Positions 11,088 through 20,495 of a stretch of DNA of 64,000 bases are shown in pieces. Origin of the DNA: Jeotgalicoccus saudimassiliensis (GTDB lineage Bacteria; Bacillota; Bacilli; Staphylococcales; Salinicoccaceae); NCBI RefSeq assembly GCF_000756715.1, contig NZ_CCSE01000001.1:744001-808000 (forward strand), read 5' to 3'. A program made the translations under genes and the position numbers. Below the pieces are notes generated by a model, which saw only the letters and a list, made by a program, of their open reading frames with translations, was not told the origin of the DNA and did not search any database. How positions within the stretch are numbered: position 1 is the stretch's first letter; each line of letters starts with the position of its first letter.

Positions 11088-11771
11088 ATGGGAGGCTCGT
11101 ATTTATATATGACAAACAATATATTACAATTTTATATAGATGCAGTGACTTCACCCGTTGTCGCATTTCTATTATTATCAATATTCTTCCTTGGTTTGGT
11201 GTATCAGCTCTTCTCTGAAAGAATAAATATCGTCGGCATACTCGCCGTGTTATCGATTTTTATCTTCTTTTCGGGTCACCTTCTTTCCGGCGACGGTAAC
11301 ATGCTGACACTGATACTGATTCTCGTGAGCGGTTTTCTTATTCTGATTGAGTTTTTTATCATCGGAACACTGCTCGGTATTCTCGGCGTACTGGTATTCT
11401 GTGTGAGTATTTTAACAGTCAGCGGTAATGTATTATTGTACAGTATTTTCTTAGCCGTAATTTTTGTTATGGTGATTATAGAGTGGGTGATATTTGTGAA
11501 ACATAAGAAGCGTAAGATTCCTTTTCTCAGCCGTTTAATTTTAAACGATGCGACAGATAAAGAATCAGGTTATACATCATTCGATGACAGATCACATTTA
11601 GTCGGTGAAATCGCGGAATCGCACACAGTGCTCAGACCTTCCGGGACAATCCGTCTCGGTGACGAGCGCATCGATGCTGTTGCAGAAGGCTCGTATATTC
11701 CGGCTGATGTAAAAGTTAAGATTATTTTTGTGGAAGGTACAAGAGTTGTCGTCAGACCAGTGGAAGATTAA
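11088..11771 (+). CDS. yqeZ: NfeD-family membrane protein
   Basis: About 227 residues: several hydrophobic segments in the first two thirds, then a C-terminal soluble OB-fold (after about residue 150) typical of NfeD proteins, ending in TRVVVRPVED. The ClpP-like protease domain of long NfeD forms is missing, so this is the short form. NfeD partners the flotillin-like FloA encoded next. Start choice: ATG 11088 has AGAGGG six bases upstream. An in-frame TTG at 11067 lies inside a TATAAT box (11062-11067), so it is disfavoured; ATG 11109 is also possible. Confidence 0.88.
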   Translation: MGGSYLYMTNNILQFYIDAVTSPVVAFLLLSIFFLGLVYQLFSERINIVGILAVLSIFIFFSGHLLSGDGNMLTLILILVSGFLILIEFFIIGTLLGILGVLVFCVSILTVSGNVLLYSIFLAVIFVMVIIEWVIFVKHKKRKIPFLSRLILNDATDKESGYTSFDDRSHLVGEIAESHTVLRPSGTIRLGDERIDAVAEGSYIPADVKVKIIFVEGTRVVVRPVED

Positions 11772-11789
11772 AAACAAGGAGAGTGGAGA

Positions 11790-12797
11790 ATGAATTTAGC
11801 ATTTATTACAGGCGGTGCGATTTTTACGCTGCTGATTTTCGTCGTAGCAATTATTGTATTCGCATTTATCCTGTCATTTGTTCCAATCGGTTTATGGATC
11901 TCAGCAGTTGCTGCAGGTGTTAAAGTAGGAATCTTTACATTGGTGGGTATGCGTTTAAGAAGAGTTAAACCTAAACGCGTTATCGAACCGATGATTAAAG
12001 CGCACAAAGCGGGCATTCAGCTGACTACCAACCAGCTCGAGTCCCACTTCTTAGCGGGCGGTAACGTCGACCGCGTAGTGGACGCATTAATCGCTGCCCA
12101 GCGTGCAGATATCAACTTAACATTTGAGCGCTGTGCTGCAATTGACCTTGCAGGCCGTGACGTACTGGAAGCAGTACAGATGTCGGTTAATCCGAAAGTT
12201 ATCGAAACACCATTTATCGCAGGTGTTGCGGTTGATGGTATCGAAGTTAAAGCGAAAGCAAGAATTACAGTAAGAGCGAACATCGAACGTCTTGTCGGTG
12301 GTGCCGGAGAAGATACAATCATCGCACGTGTCGGTGAGGGTGTAATCTCAACTATCGGTTCTTCAACGAAACACGCAGAGGTTCTTGAAAACCCGGAACG
12401 TATTTCACAGACTGTATTAGCTAAAGGTCTCGATGCAGGTACAGCATTTGAAATTCTTTCGATTGATATTGCAGATGTGGATATCGGTAAAAACATCGGT
12501 GCGGATCTTCAGACGGAACAGGCTGAGGCAGATAAGAAAATTGCCCAGGCTAAAGCCGAAGAACGCCGCGCAATGGCTGTAGCGCAGGAGCAGGAAATGC
12601 AGGCCCGCGTACAGGAAATGAGAGCGAAAGTAGTAGAAGCAGAATCCAGAGTACCTCTTGCATTTGCCAAAGCATTGGAAGATGGAAATATATCAGCAGC
12701 TGATTATTACGATCTGAAAAATGTCGAAGCAGATACCAGCATGAGAGATTCAATTAACAAAATGACAAACCCTACACAGTTTAACGAAGAAGAATAG
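11790..12797 (+). CDS. floA: Flotillin-like protein FloA
   Basis: The 335-residue protein has an N-terminal membrane hairpin (roughly residues 5-55), an SPFH/band-7-like domain and a Glu/Ala/Gln-rich C-terminal coiled coil (about residues 225-300). FloA organises functional membrane microdomains that scaffold signalling and transport proteins. It follows the NfeD gene by 18 bases with GGAGAGTGG upstream. The pairing is conserved in Bacillales. Confidence 0.96.
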   Translation: MNLAFITGGAIFTLLIFVVAIIVFAFILSFVPIGLWISAVAAGVKVGIFTLVGMRLRRVKPKRVIEPMIKAHKAGIQLTTNQLESHFLAGGNVDRVVDALIAAQRADINLTFERCAAIDLAGRDVLEAVQMSVNPKVIETPFIAGVAVDGIEVKAKARITVRANIERLVGGAGEDTIIARVGEGVISTIGSSTKHAEVLENPERISQTVLAKGLDAGTAFEILSIDIADVDIGKNIGADLQTEQAEADKKIAQAKAEERRAMAVAQEQEMQARVQEMRAKVVEAESRVPLAFAKALEDGNISAADYYDLKNVEADTSMRDSINKMTNPTQFNEEE

Positions 12798-12810
12798 GGT
12801 GTGATATAGT

Positions 12811-13446
12811 ATGGAGCTTATTCCACTACTAATTATCGTCCTCGGTATAGTCTCATCAATAGCAGGAAGTAAGAAAAACAAAGAGCAGGAAGGTAAACGA
12901 AACATCGATACTTCTAAACTGGATAGAAGACAAAACTCTGCTCCGCGTAAGAGACAGCCTGACCGTGAGACGACAGCGAATGAACAAAAAGGGTTCTTCC
13001 AGACGCTGCAAGAGGCATTTGATGAAGAATTCAACACTGAGAATACAAAACAGCACCGGGAGAGAAAAACTGAATCTGCTCAGCCGGCAGCAGGTGCAAA
13101 CCGTGAGGTAACGTCCCGCAGCAGATCTGAACGACAGACAGCGGAACGCCCGGCGCGCGAAACAATCCAGAAAGCACGGGAACGTGCGGCTGAAACGACG
13201 AAAGAAGAGTACGACAGACGTTTCGGCAAAGCTGAGAAACCAATGAGTGATATTGCAGATGAAGTACGTCATTTATCCGGCGATGACAGCACGAAAATGC
13301 CTAAACGCAGCACGAAAAAGCCGGAACGTAAAATGTCATCAGATGATCTGGCATTTGATTCGAAATCATTTGTCAACGGCATCATTATGTCGGAGATCCT
13401 CGGTAAGCCGAAGTCCAAACAGAAATCACGCAGAAAACTTGGCTGA
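12811..13446 (+). CDS. Uncharacterised membrane-anchored charged protein, third gene of the NfeD-FloA operon
   Basis: The 211-residue protein has one N-terminal hydrophobic helix (residues 1-18), followed by a long low-complexity region rich in Lys, Arg, Glu, Gln and Thr, and a short ordered-looking C-terminus (about residues 165-211, with DDLAFDSKSFVNGIIMSEIL). It starts 13 bases after floA and is followed by a strong terminator, so it is co-transcribed with it. A gene of this kind occupies the same place in staphylococci. Function unknown; a FloA-associated adaptor is conceivable but not shown. Confidence 0.8.
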   Translation: MELIPLLIIVLGIVSSIAGSKKNKEQEGKRNIDTSKLDRRQNSAPRKRQPDRETTANEQKGFFQTLQEAFDEEFNTENTKQHRERKTESAQPAAGANREVTSRSRSERQTAERPARETIQKARERAAETTKEEYDRRFGKAEKPMSDIADEVRHLSGDDSTKMPKRSTKKPERKMSSDDLAFDSKSFVNGIIMSEILGKPKSKQKSRRKLG

Positions 13447-13463
13447 TATTTTATAAAACCAGG

Positions 13464-13494
13464 CGGGCAGGGAGAAATCCCTGCCCGTTTTTTT
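13464..13494 (+). terminator. Terminator of the NfeD-FloA operon
   Basis: A perfect 10-bp GC-rich stem (CGGGCAGGGA / TCCCTGCCCG) with a GAAA tetraloop is followed by seven T. Confidence 0.95.
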
Positions 13495-13628
13495 GTGCCG
13501 GAAGATACAGAACCGGCAGTTAAAAACCGGGTGGTAAACTATGTTCTCGGTATGTCCTGAATTAATTGCAGTCAGCTATTGATAGTGGTAAATTTAAATA
13601 GACAAGACTATTATAAAGGGGTTTGTAA

Positions 13629-14582
13629 ATGCCTAATATTATTAATATAGACAGCCTTGACGAAGCTCAGGCTTTAATAGGTGCAAATGATGCACACATC
13701 ACATATCTCGAGGAGGAATTCGACGTTAAGGTTCATACGCTCGGCAATGAAATTACAGTCAGCGGCGAAATCGAAGAGAACGTTGAACTTGTTGAGGATG
13801 TGCTGCTTCACTTATTAAAAATAATCCAGCGCGGTATGTCGATTTCTTTAAGAGATGTACAGTCGGCTGCAATGATGGCTAAAAACGATACCATCGAATA
13901 TTTACAAGATCTTTATAACGAGGAAATCGCAAAAGATGTAAAAGGCAAAAGCATTAAAGCGAAGACAACCGGACAGCGTATGTATGTCGACAACATCCGG
14001 AAACATGATTTAACGTTCGGTATCGGTCCGGCGGGTACAGGGAAAACGTTCCTCGCTGTCGTTATCGCATGCCAGATGCTCCGTGAAAACCAGATTAAAC
14101 GCATCGTACTGACGCGTCCTGCTGTTGAAGCCGGTGAAAACCTCGGTTTCCTGCCGGGTGACTTAAAAGAAAAGGTAGACCCTTATCTCCGTCCGTTGTA
14201 TGATGGTTTACACGCAGTGCTCGGTGCAGAAACGACTGACCGTCTGATTGAGCGCGGTGTTATAGAAGTTGCACCGCTTGCCTACATGCGCGGACGTACG
14301 CTTAATGAAGCATTTGTTATTCTCGATGAAGCGCAGAATACAACAGAAATGCAGATGAAAATGTTCCTTACACGTCTCGGATTCGGTTCTAAAATGGTCG
14401 TGACAGGTGACGAAACGCAAATTGACCTTCCGGGATCGACGAAGAGCGGACTGGTTGAATCGGTTAAACGCCTCGAGAATATTAAGGGGATCGCTATTAA
14501 ACGCATGGATGAAACAGATGTGGTGAGACATCCGCTCGTTTCCAAAATAATTCTTGCGTATGAAAAGGACACAAACTTATGA
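13629..14582 (+). CDS. phoH: PhoH family ATPase
   Basis: The 317-residue protein has an N-terminal KH-like/PhoH N domain and an ATPase core with Walker A GPAGTGKT (about residue 136) and Walker B FVILDEAQN. PhoH-family proteins are putative RNA-linked ATPases, often encoded beside ybeY and thought to work with it in rRNA maturation. A ribosome site (AAAGGGG) precedes the ATG. Its stop overlaps the ybeY start (ATGA), showing coupling. Confidence 0.95.
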   Translation: MPNIINIDSLDEAQALIGANDAHITYLEEEFDVKVHTLGNEITVSGEIEENVELVEDVLLHLLKIIQRGMSISLRDVQSAAMMAKNDTIEYLQDLYNEEIAKDVKGKSIKAKTTGQRMYVDNIRKHDLTFGIGPAGTGKTFLAVVIACQMLRENQIKRIVLTRPAVEAGENLGFLPGDLKEKVDPYLRPLYDGLHAVLGAETTDRLIERGVIEVAPLAYMRGRTLNEAFVILDEAQNTTEMQMKMFLTRLGFGSKMVVTGDETQIDLPGSTKSGLVESVKRLENIKGIAIKRMDETDVVRHPLVSKIILAYEKDTNL

Positions 14583-15040
14583 TTAATATAGATTTTATTA
14601 ACGATGATAATTTTGTAAATGACAACGAACTTAACGAAATTTCCGAGCTGTTAACTTTCGCATACGGCCATCTTGAAGAAGAAGGTGATGCAGAGGTTTC
14701 TGTATCATTTGTCTCCAATGAGGAAATTCAAAATATCAACAGGGATTACCGCAATAAAGACAGTGTCACGGACGTTATTTCTTTTGCGCTGGAAGAAGAT
14801 GATATGAACATTATACATGAAGATGCCCAGCGTACACTCGGCGACATCATCATCAGTACCGACCGTGCAAAAGAACAGGCGGAAGACTACGGTCACAGCT
14901 ACCGCCGCGAACTGCTGTTTTTAAGCCTTCACGGTTTCCTTCATCTGTTGGGTTACGATCATATGGAGAGTGATGAAGAAGCGGAAATGAACGGCAAACA
15001 GGAAGAGATTTTAAACGCTTTCGGTGTGACACGCGATTAA
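14579..15040 (+). CDS. ybeY: Endoribonuclease YbeY (rRNA maturation factor)
   Basis: The 153-residue UPF0054 metalloprotein contains the zinc site LHGFLHLLGYDH (H-x3-H-x5-H), diagnostic for YbeY. It takes part in 16S rRNA 3'-end maturation and ribosome quality control. It overlaps phoH by four bases and is followed after one base by dgkA. Confidence 0.97.
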   Translation: MINIDFINDDNFVNDNELNEISELLTFAYGHLEEEGDAEVSVSFVSNEEIQNINRDYRNKDSVTDVISFALEEDDMNIIHEDAQRTLGDIIISTDRAKEQAEDYGHSYRRELLFLSLHGFLHLLGYDHMESDEEAEMNGKQEEILNAFGVTRD

Positions 15041-15041
15041 T

Positions 15042-15377
15042 TTGAAGCGGTTTAAACATCCTCTCCATGGAATAATCCAGCTGTTCAGGAAAGATAAAAA
15101 ATTTTTACTGCACTGTATAATTGCAGCGGCAGCAGTGATTATCTGTTCGCTTGTAAACATTACCGCAGTGGAATGGTTATTTATTATAACCGCAATATTT
15201 TTAGTACTGATTACAGAAGTATTAAACAGTGCAATAGAATATACGGTGGATTTAGTTACCGGCGATTACCATATACTTGCCCGCTATGCGAAAGATATCG
15301 CAGCAGCGGCAGTACTCCTCGCGAGCATATATGCTGTAATCGTCGGTATGGTCATCCTCATACCGTATTTTGTTTAA
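15042..15377 (+). CDS. dgkA: Diacylglycerol/undecaprenol kinase family protein
   Basis: The 111-residue membrane protein has three predicted transmembrane helices and the conserved EVLNSAIEYTVD motif of the prokaryotic DgkA family. Gram-positive members mainly phosphorylate undecaprenol, recycling the lipid carrier of cell-wall synthesis. Translation starts at a TTG directly after the ybeY stop without a strong ribosome site, so it is probably coupled to ybeY. The ybeY-dgkA-cdd-era order matches S. aureus and B. subtilis. Confidence 0.95.
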   Translation: MKRFKHPLHGIIQLFRKDKKFLLHCIIAAAAVIICSLVNITAVEWLFIITAIFLVLITEVLNSAIEYTVDLVTGDYHILARYAKDIAAAAVLLASIYAVIVGMVILIPYFV

Positions 15378-15394
15378 AATAAGGAGGACATCAG

Positions 15395-15802
15395 ATGAAC
15401 GACGGAATTTTTAAAAAAGAATGGCTGACAGAAGTATTGGAAGCCCAGTCACGCGCGTATACTCCATACTCAAACTTTAACGTGGGCGCGCTGTTAATTA
15501 CAGAAGACGATGAATATATTTACGGTGCAAATATTGAAAACGCAGCTTATCCTGCGTCAATCTGCGCTGAGCGGACTGCACTTGTCAGCGCATATGCAAA
15601 CAACAAAAAGAAGTTTAAGGCAATCGTTATCGTAACGGATGCGCCCGGACCTGCGAGTCCGTGCGGTGTCTGCAGACAGGTGATGAAAGAATTGTGCCAT
15701 GATGAGATGCCTGTGTATTTAACGAGTAAAACAGGTGAAGTAATAAAACGGACGGTAGACGATCTGCTGCCGCTCGGTTTTAGCGGGAAGGATATGGACT
15801 AA
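15395..15802 (+). CDS. cdd: Cytidine deaminase
   Basis: The 135-residue homotetrameric-type enzyme contains the zinc motif CAERTA, with the catalytic glutamate, and PCGVCRQ. It converts cytidine and deoxycytidine to uridine and deoxyuridine in pyrimidine salvage. AAGGAGGACATCAG precedes the ATG. Its stop shares one base with the start of era. Confidence 0.98.
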   Translation: MNDGIFKKEWLTEVLEAQSRAYTPYSNFNVGALLITEDDEYIYGANIENAAYPASICAERTALVSAYANNKKKFKAIVIVTDAPGPASPCGVCRQVMKELCHDEMPVYLTSKTGEVIKRTVDDLLPLGFSGKDMD

Positions 15803-16707
15803 TGGATTTTGGCGGATTTAAATCAGGTTTCGTCAGCATTATCGGGCGTCCAAACGTAGGTAAATCCACGTTTATGAATAAGGTTCTCGGACAGAAAGTC
15901 GCGATTATGTCGGACAAACCGCAGACGACAAGAAACAAAATACAAGGCGTATATACGAAAGATAATTCCCAGATGATTTTTATCGATACACCGGGAATCC
16001 ACAAACCGAAACATCAGCTCGGCGAGCATATGATGAAAGTCGCACGCAACACACTCCGTGAAACAGAAGTGATTCTGTTTATTATTAACGCTGCAGAGGA
16101 AATCGGCCGCGGTGACGAGTTTATTATCGATATGCTGAAAAACACGAAGACACCGATTATTTTAGTGCTGAACAAAATCGATCTGATTCATCCGGACGAT
16201 TTAATCAAACAGATTGAAGTATATAAAGATAAGCTGAATTTCAGCGATGTCGTACCGATTTCTGCACTGCAGGGCAACAATATCGACCGTCTTTTAGGCG
16301 TCATTGAATCACATCTTCCGGAAGGGCCGATGTACTATCCGGAAGACCGTATTACGGACCATCCGGAACACTTTATTGTAAGTGAACTAATCCGTGAAAA
16401 AGCACTGCACAGACTGAGTCAGGAACTGCCTCATGCAATCGGTGTGGAAGTCCTGAAGATGAAAGGCGACGACGGCGGTAAAGTCAGAGTTGAAGCATTG
16501 ATTTACGTTGAACGCGAATCGCAAAAAGGAATGGTTATCGGTAAAGGCGGTAAGATGCTGAAAGAAATCGGCCGTGAAGCACGCATGGATATCGAGAACC
16601 TGCTCGGCAGCAAAGTGTTTCTTGAACTGTGGGTTAAAGTGCAAAAAGACTGGCGCAATAAACCGACGTTCATCAGATCGCTCGGGTATAAAGACGAAGA
16701 ATACTAA
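15802..16707 (+). CDS. era: GTPase Era
   Basis: The 301-residue protein has an N-terminal GTPase domain ([29 protein letters not shown]) and a C-terminal KH domain (about residues 205-290, with [13 protein letters not shown]). Era binds the 3' end of 16S rRNA and checks 30S assembly. Its ATG overlaps the cdd stop, and recO follows after 14 bases. Confidence 0.98.
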   Translation: MDFGGFKSGFVSIIGRPNVGKSTFMNKVLGQKVAIMSDKPQTTRNKIQGVYTKDNSQMIFIDTPGIHKPKHQLGEHMMKVARNTLRETEVILFIINAAEEIGRGDEFIIDMLKNTKTPIILVLNKIDLIHPDDLIKQIEVYKDKLNFSDVVPISALQGNNIDRLLGVIESHLPEGPMYYPEDRITDHPEHFIVSELIREKALHRLSQELPHAIGVEVLKMKGDDGGKVRVEALIYVERESQKGMVIGKGGKMLKEIGREARMDIENLLGSKVFLELWVKVQKDWRNKPTFIRSLGYKDEEY

Positions 16708-16721
16708 AACTGGGTGAGATA

Positions 16722-17465
16722 ATGATCTATCAACAGACTGGTATGATGATCCGGCAGACGAGCTACAGCGAGTCCAGCCGGATTATTACTATACTGACAG
16801 AAAGCGGGGAGCAGGTACCGCTGATGGCGAGAGGATTCAATAAACCGAGAAACCAGTTTATTACGCTCCGCCAGGGGTATCTTGAAGCGCTGTTTACGTA
16901 CAACCGTTTTAAAGGAATGGGCACGCTGAACGATGTCGATGTCACTGAACGGTATAAAAATGTAAATGAAAATTTCGATGTTTATACTCATGCCAGCTAT
17001 ATACTGGAAGTGATTACAAGAGCGCTTGAAGATGATATAGCTGAACCGGGTTATTACAGACTGCTGAAAAAAGCATTTAAACTGCTTGATGAAGGCAATT
17101 CAACATATGGTGTGACATCGCTCGTGCTCGTAAAAATGCTGCCCGCTTACGGCGGTCAGCTAAATCTTGGCAGCTGTGCTGTCTGCGGCAGGAATGACTA
17201 CAAAAAATACAGTCACTATTCGTTTAAATATCACAATGTATTGTGCTGTGACTGTCTGACAGATGACACGCTGGAGCGTGCAATACCTGTCAGCAACAGG
17301 GTGCTGTACTTTGCACTGTACCTGCAGTTGGTCAGACTCGATGATATAAACAGCGTTAAACTGTCAAATGAAACCGGCAGGCAGCTGCTCAAATTTATCG
17401 AAGTGATTTACGATGAATACAGCGGTGTATATTTCAGAAGTAAAAAAATGATAGACCCGCAATAA
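16722..17465 (+). CDS. recO: DNA repair protein RecO
   Basis: The 247-residue protein has an N-terminal OB fold (QQTGMMIRQTSYSESSRI) and a zinc-binding segment (CAVCGRND ... CCDC, about residues 152-178). RecO works with RecR to load RecA on SSB-coated DNA. GGGTGAG precedes the start. It is the last gene of the phoH-recO group and ends at a strong bidirectional terminator. Confidence 0.96.
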   Translation: MIYQQTGMMIRQTSYSESSRIITILTESGEQVPLMARGFNKPRNQFITLRQGYLEALFTYNRFKGMGTLNDVDVTERYKNVNENFDVYTHASYILEVITRALEDDIAEPGYYRLLKKAFKLLDEGNSTYGVTSLVLVKMLPAYGGQLNLGSCAVCGRNDYKKYSHYSFKYHNVLCCDCLTDDTLERAIPVSNRVLYFALYLQLVRLDDINSVKLSNETGRQLLKFIEVIYDEYSGVYFRSKKMIDPQ

Positions 17466-17504
17466 AAAAGCGTCCCGATGAGATAATGTCATCGGGACGC
17501 TTTT
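17466..17504. terminator. Bidirectional terminator between recO and the SCO1 gene
   Basis: A 16-bp perfect stem (AAAAGCGTCCCGATGA / TCATCGGGACGCTTTT) with a 7-base loop, flanked by A- and T-runs, serves both convergent genes. Confidence 0.95.
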
Positions 17505-17511
17505 AAGTATA

Positions 17512-18117
17512 CTATTTCAAATTACCTGTCATCATTTTAACATCTTTAATAATTTCTTCTGTTTCAAATTTATTATCTCCTGCATCGACACCGGTATAGT
17601 CTTTGATCAGCGTGCCGTTTTCATCGATCAGATATATTGCTGTACCGTGGAGTACCTGGTTGGACCCGTCCTGCGGCAGCTTAATAATAGACTTGAAGTT
17701 GTTCAGCGCATAGTCCCGCATGTATTCAAATTCATATCCGGTGAGGAGATGCCACTCAATGGACTCTCCCGGGCTGTACCAGCTCATATATTCCGAGAGC
17801 ACTTCAGGTGTATCCGTATCGGGATCCACTGAAAAGCTTAACACACCGACATTTTCAAGATCCGCTTTTTCAAGATCCTGAGTCAGTTCGGTCATATTCT
17901 GTGTCATGGGCGGGCAGACTGTTATACATTGTGTGAAAATCAGGTTGGCCAGCCAGACTCTGCCTTCCATATTTTCGGATGTAAAAGTTTCATTATGCTG
18001 ATTAACAGCTTCAAATTCCTCAAGTGTATTGCCGTAGTATGACATCGGCTCAACTTTGTTACTGCCGCATGCAGCCAGTAACAAGACAAGCGCAATCAGC
18101 AGCGTGCTTCTAAACAT
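17512..18117 (-). CDS. SCO1/SenC family copper chaperone lipoprotein
   Basis: The 201-residue protein has a lipoprotein signal peptide with lipobox LAAC (Cys17) and a thioredoxin-fold SCO domain. It has the copper-binding CxxxC (Cys64 and Cys68 in TQCITVCPP) and the distal ligand His157 (VLHGTAIYLID). SCO proteins deliver copper to the CuA centre of cytochrome c oxidase. A GGAGG site precedes the ATG at 18117. The gene sits alone between recO and glyQS; S. aureus has no such gene there. It implies a CuA-type oxidase elsewhere. Confidence 0.95.
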   Translation of the reverse strand: MFRSTLLIALVLLLAACGSNKVEPMSYYGNTLEEFEAVNQHNETFTSENMEGRVWLANLIFTQCITVCPPMTQNMTELTQDLEKADLENVGVLSFSVDPDTDTPEVLSEYMSWYSPGESIEWHLLTGYEFEYMRDYALNNFKSIIKLPQDGSNQVLHGTAIYLIDENGTLIKDYTGVDAGDNKFETEEIIKDVKMMTGNLK

Positions 18118-18158
18118 AAGCGTCCTCCATTAAACTTAAATAATCTTAACTTTATGTA

Positions 18159-18189
18159 TAAAAGGGTGCCTCAAATAAATTGAGGCACC
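18159..18189 (-). terminator. Terminator of glyQS
   Basis: A 10-bp stem (GGTGCCTCAA / TTGAGGCACC) lies downstream of the glyQS stop, followed on the reverse strand by a short T-run. Confidence 0.75.
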
Positions 18190-18196
18190 GCAATTA

Positions 18197-19573
18197 TTAA
18201 AACTTAATTCTTGATGACAGGAAATCGTGAAGTTCGTCAATTGCAATACGAGTCTGTTCCATCGTATCACGGTCTCTTACTGTAACTTTTTTGTCTTCAA
18301 CTGAATCGAAATCGAATGTAATACAGTACGGCGTACCGATTTCATCCTGACGGCGGTAACGTTTACCGATTGACTGTGATTCATCGAATTCAATGTTAAA
18401 GTCAGCTGCAAGCAGGCTGTATACTTCCATCGCTTCGCTGCTTAATTTTTTCGATAAAGGAAGAACTGCCGCTTTATACGGTGCAAGAGCAGGGTGGAAA
18501 CGCAATACTGTGCGTGATTCACCGTTCTCAAGCTCTTCCTCTTCGTATGCATCTGTTAAGAATGCAAGCGTCATACGGTCGAGACCGAGTGACGGCTCGA
18601 TGCAGTAAGGAATATATTTTTCGTTCGTTTCAGGATCGTGATATCTGAAATCTTCTTTTGAGTGTTCCATGTGCTGTCTTAAGTCGTAGTCTGTACGGCT
18701 TGCAACACCCCAAAGTTCACCCCAGCCGAACGGGAATTTGTACTCGATATCAGTTGTTGCGTTCGAGTAGTGAGACAGTTCGTCTTCATCATGTTCTCTT
18801 AAACGTGTTCTTTCTTCGTTTAAGTTTAAATCTTTCAGCCATTTAACAGCGAAATCTTTCCAGTAAGTCTGCCATTCCATTTCAGTACCCGGCTTACAGA
18901 AGAACTCGAGTTCCATCTGGTCGAATTCACGTGTTCTGAATGTGAAGTTACCCGGTGTAATTTCGTTACGGAAGGATTTACCGATTTGTCCGATACCGAA
19001 TGGAAGTTTTTTACGCATTGAGCGCTGAACGTTTTTATAGTTTACGAAAATACCCTGTGCAGTTTCAGGACGCAGGAATAATTCGTTAGTTGAACCTTCA
19101 GTAACACCCTGGAATGTTTTGAACATTAAATTGAACTGGCGGATATCAGTATAGTCGTGTGCACCGCATGTCGGACAGTCGATGTTCTTGTCATCGATAA
19201 TTTCTTTCATTGCATCGAATGACAGACCGTCTGCAACAAAAGTATCGTCTTCTTTCTGCATAACATCTTCAATCAGTTTGTCTGCACGGTGACGTGACTT
19301 ACATGATTTACAGTCAATCATCGGGTCATTGAAGTTGTTTAAATGACCTGAAGCATCCCATGTTTTAGGGTTCATTAAGATTGCAGCATCCAGTCCGACG
19401 TTGTAAGGCGATTCCTGAATGAATTTTTTCCACCATGCAGCCTTAACGTTGTTTTTTAATTCGATGCCAAGTGGACCGTAATCCCATGTGTTGGCAAGTC
19501 CGCCATAGATTTCACTGCCGGGAAAAACAAATCCTCTTGTTTTTGCCAGGTTAACAATTGTGTCCATGTTCAT
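18197..19573 (-). CDS. glyQS: Glycine-tRNA ligase (single-chain class II, homodimeric type)
   Basis: The 458-residue class II synthetase starts [20 protein letters not shown]. It has motif 2 ([24 protein letters not shown]), a zinc-type CKSC/CPTC pair and an anticodon-binding domain at the C-terminus. It charges tRNA-Gly. This is the single-polypeptide alpha2 form used by staphylococci, not the two-subunit GlyQ/GlyS form. The first ATG (19573) has AAGGAG upstream. Expression is controlled by the T-box leader at 19611-19773. Confidence 0.98.
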   Translation of the reverse strand: MNMDTIVNLAKTRGFVFPGSEIYGGLANTWDYGPLGIELKNNVKAAWWKKFIQESPYNVGLDAAILMNPKTWDASGHLNNFNDPMIDCKSCKSRHRADKLIEDVMQKEDDTFVADGLSFDAMKEIIDDKNIDCPTCGAHDYTDIRQFNLMFKTFQGVTEGSTNELFLRPETAQGIFVNYKNVQRSMRKKLPFGIGQIGKSFRNEITPGNFTFRTREFDQMELEFFCKPGTEMEWQTYWKDFAVKWLKDLNLNEERTRLREHDEDELSHYSNATTDIEYKFPFGWGELWGVASRTDYDLRQHMEHSKEDFRYHDPETNEKYIPYCIEPSLGLDRMTLAFLTDAYEEEELENGESRTVLRFHPALAPYKAAVLPLSKKLSSEAMEVYSLLAADFNIEFDESQSIGKRYRRQDEIGTPYCITFDFDSVEDKKVTVRDRDTMEQTRIAIDELHDFLSSRIKF

Positions 19574-19610
19574 AGTTAATGCAGCTCCTTTTAATTTTTA
19601 ATTTATATAT

Positions 19611-19773
19611 AAAAAGTCCCCGGACAGCATTAAAAAATGCTATCCAGGGACGAGCGTTGCCCGCGGTTCCACCCAATTTAGTAAGAAAACTCGCTTTTAT
19701 ATATAAAATTAATTATATTTGTTAAAATTATGCCATTTTTAGTTGCCGGGCTCACACCATTCCCAACTCGCTT
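19611..19773 (-). promoter_or_regulatory. T-box riboswitch leader of glyQS
   Basis: On the reverse strand the leader contains the T-box sequence GGGTGGAACCGCGGGCAAC (within 19651-19674) and the stem I apical motif GGAATGGTGTGAGCCC. A likely specifier GGC (Gly; 19732-19734 on the plus strand) lies on the 3' side of stem I. A terminator stem (19616-19651, GTCCC...GGGAC) ends in a T-run at 19611-19615. Uncharged tRNA-Gly would stabilise the antiterminator and allow glyQS transcription. Confidence 0.95.
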
Positions 19774-19779
19774 ACGGCT

Positions 19780-19808
19780 ATTATATAATTAGAGCAGAAT
19801 GAATGCAA
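19780..19808 (-). promoter_or_regulatory. Sigma-A promoter of the glyQS T-box leader
   Basis: On the reverse strand, TTGCAT and TATAAT are separated by 17 bases, immediately upstream of the T-box leader. Confidence 0.8.
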
Positions 19809-19870
19809 GTACGATGATATTTCTTTATCGCTATAAATATTATATAATATTAAATGTTGGGAGTGAGAAC

Positions 19871-20488
19871 GTGGAACTGAATGAACGCCAAGAAAAAATT
19901 CTAAGCATAGTAAAACAGCACGGGCCGATCACCGGCAGTAAAATCGCTGCACAGCTGTCATTGTCCCGTGCCACGCTGCGTCCGGATCTTGCCATTTTGA
20001 CGATGTCCGGCTTTTTGGATGCAAGACCCCGTGTCGGTTATTTTTATACGGGCAAGGAAACAAATGATGTCATAGCGCTTAAAGTAAATAATATTCTGGT
20101 GCGTGACGTACAGAGTCTGCCGATTTTAATTACGGCGGATACGAGTATTTATGATGCAATTGTCAAGATGTTCCTGGAAGATGTGGGTACGCTGTATGTA
20201 ATTGATGACGAACAGTCACTTACCGGTGTAATTTCAAGAAAAGATCTGTTAAAAGGCACGATGAGCTTTAAAGATACAGAAAACACACCGGTCAGCGCAG
20301 TGATGACCCGGAGTCCCAACATTGCGATGTGCTATCCGGATGATCTTCTCTTATACGTTGCGAAACAGATTATCGACAGGCAGATTGATTCACTGCCCGT
20401 TGTCGTGGAGAAGAACGGCAGAATCGAAGTCACAGGCAGAATTACCAAAACCAATATTACAAAAGTATTTGTAAACTTAATGGAGTGA
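19871..20488 (+). CDS. ccpN: CcpN-type transcriptional repressor (HTH plus CBS pair)
   Basis: The 205-residue protein has an N-terminal helix-turn-helix (NERQEKILSIVKQHGPITGS, SRATLRPDLAIL) and a tandem CBS pair (about residues 70-200) that senses nucleotides. CcpN represses gluconeogenic genes such as gapB and pckA in B. subtilis. The GTG start at 19871 follows TTGGGAG; a longer frame upstream would run through the divergent glyQS promoter and is rejected. It is followed by yqfL, its usual partner. Confidence 0.92.
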   Translation: MELNERQEKILSIVKQHGPITGSKIAAQLSLSRATLRPDLAILTMSGFLDARPRVGYFYTGKETNDVIALKVNNILVRDVQSLPILITADTSIYDAIVKMFLEDVGTLYVIDDEQSLTGVISRKDLLKGTMSFKDTENTPVSAVMTRSPNIAMCYPDDLLLYVAKQIIDRQIDSLPVVVEKNGRIEVTGRITKTNITKVFVNLME

Positions 20489-20495
20489 ATAATTA

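Noticed and set aside
12017-12496. Reverse-strand open frame of 159 codons opposite floA
   Set aside because: It has no ribosome site or domain, and floA is secure.
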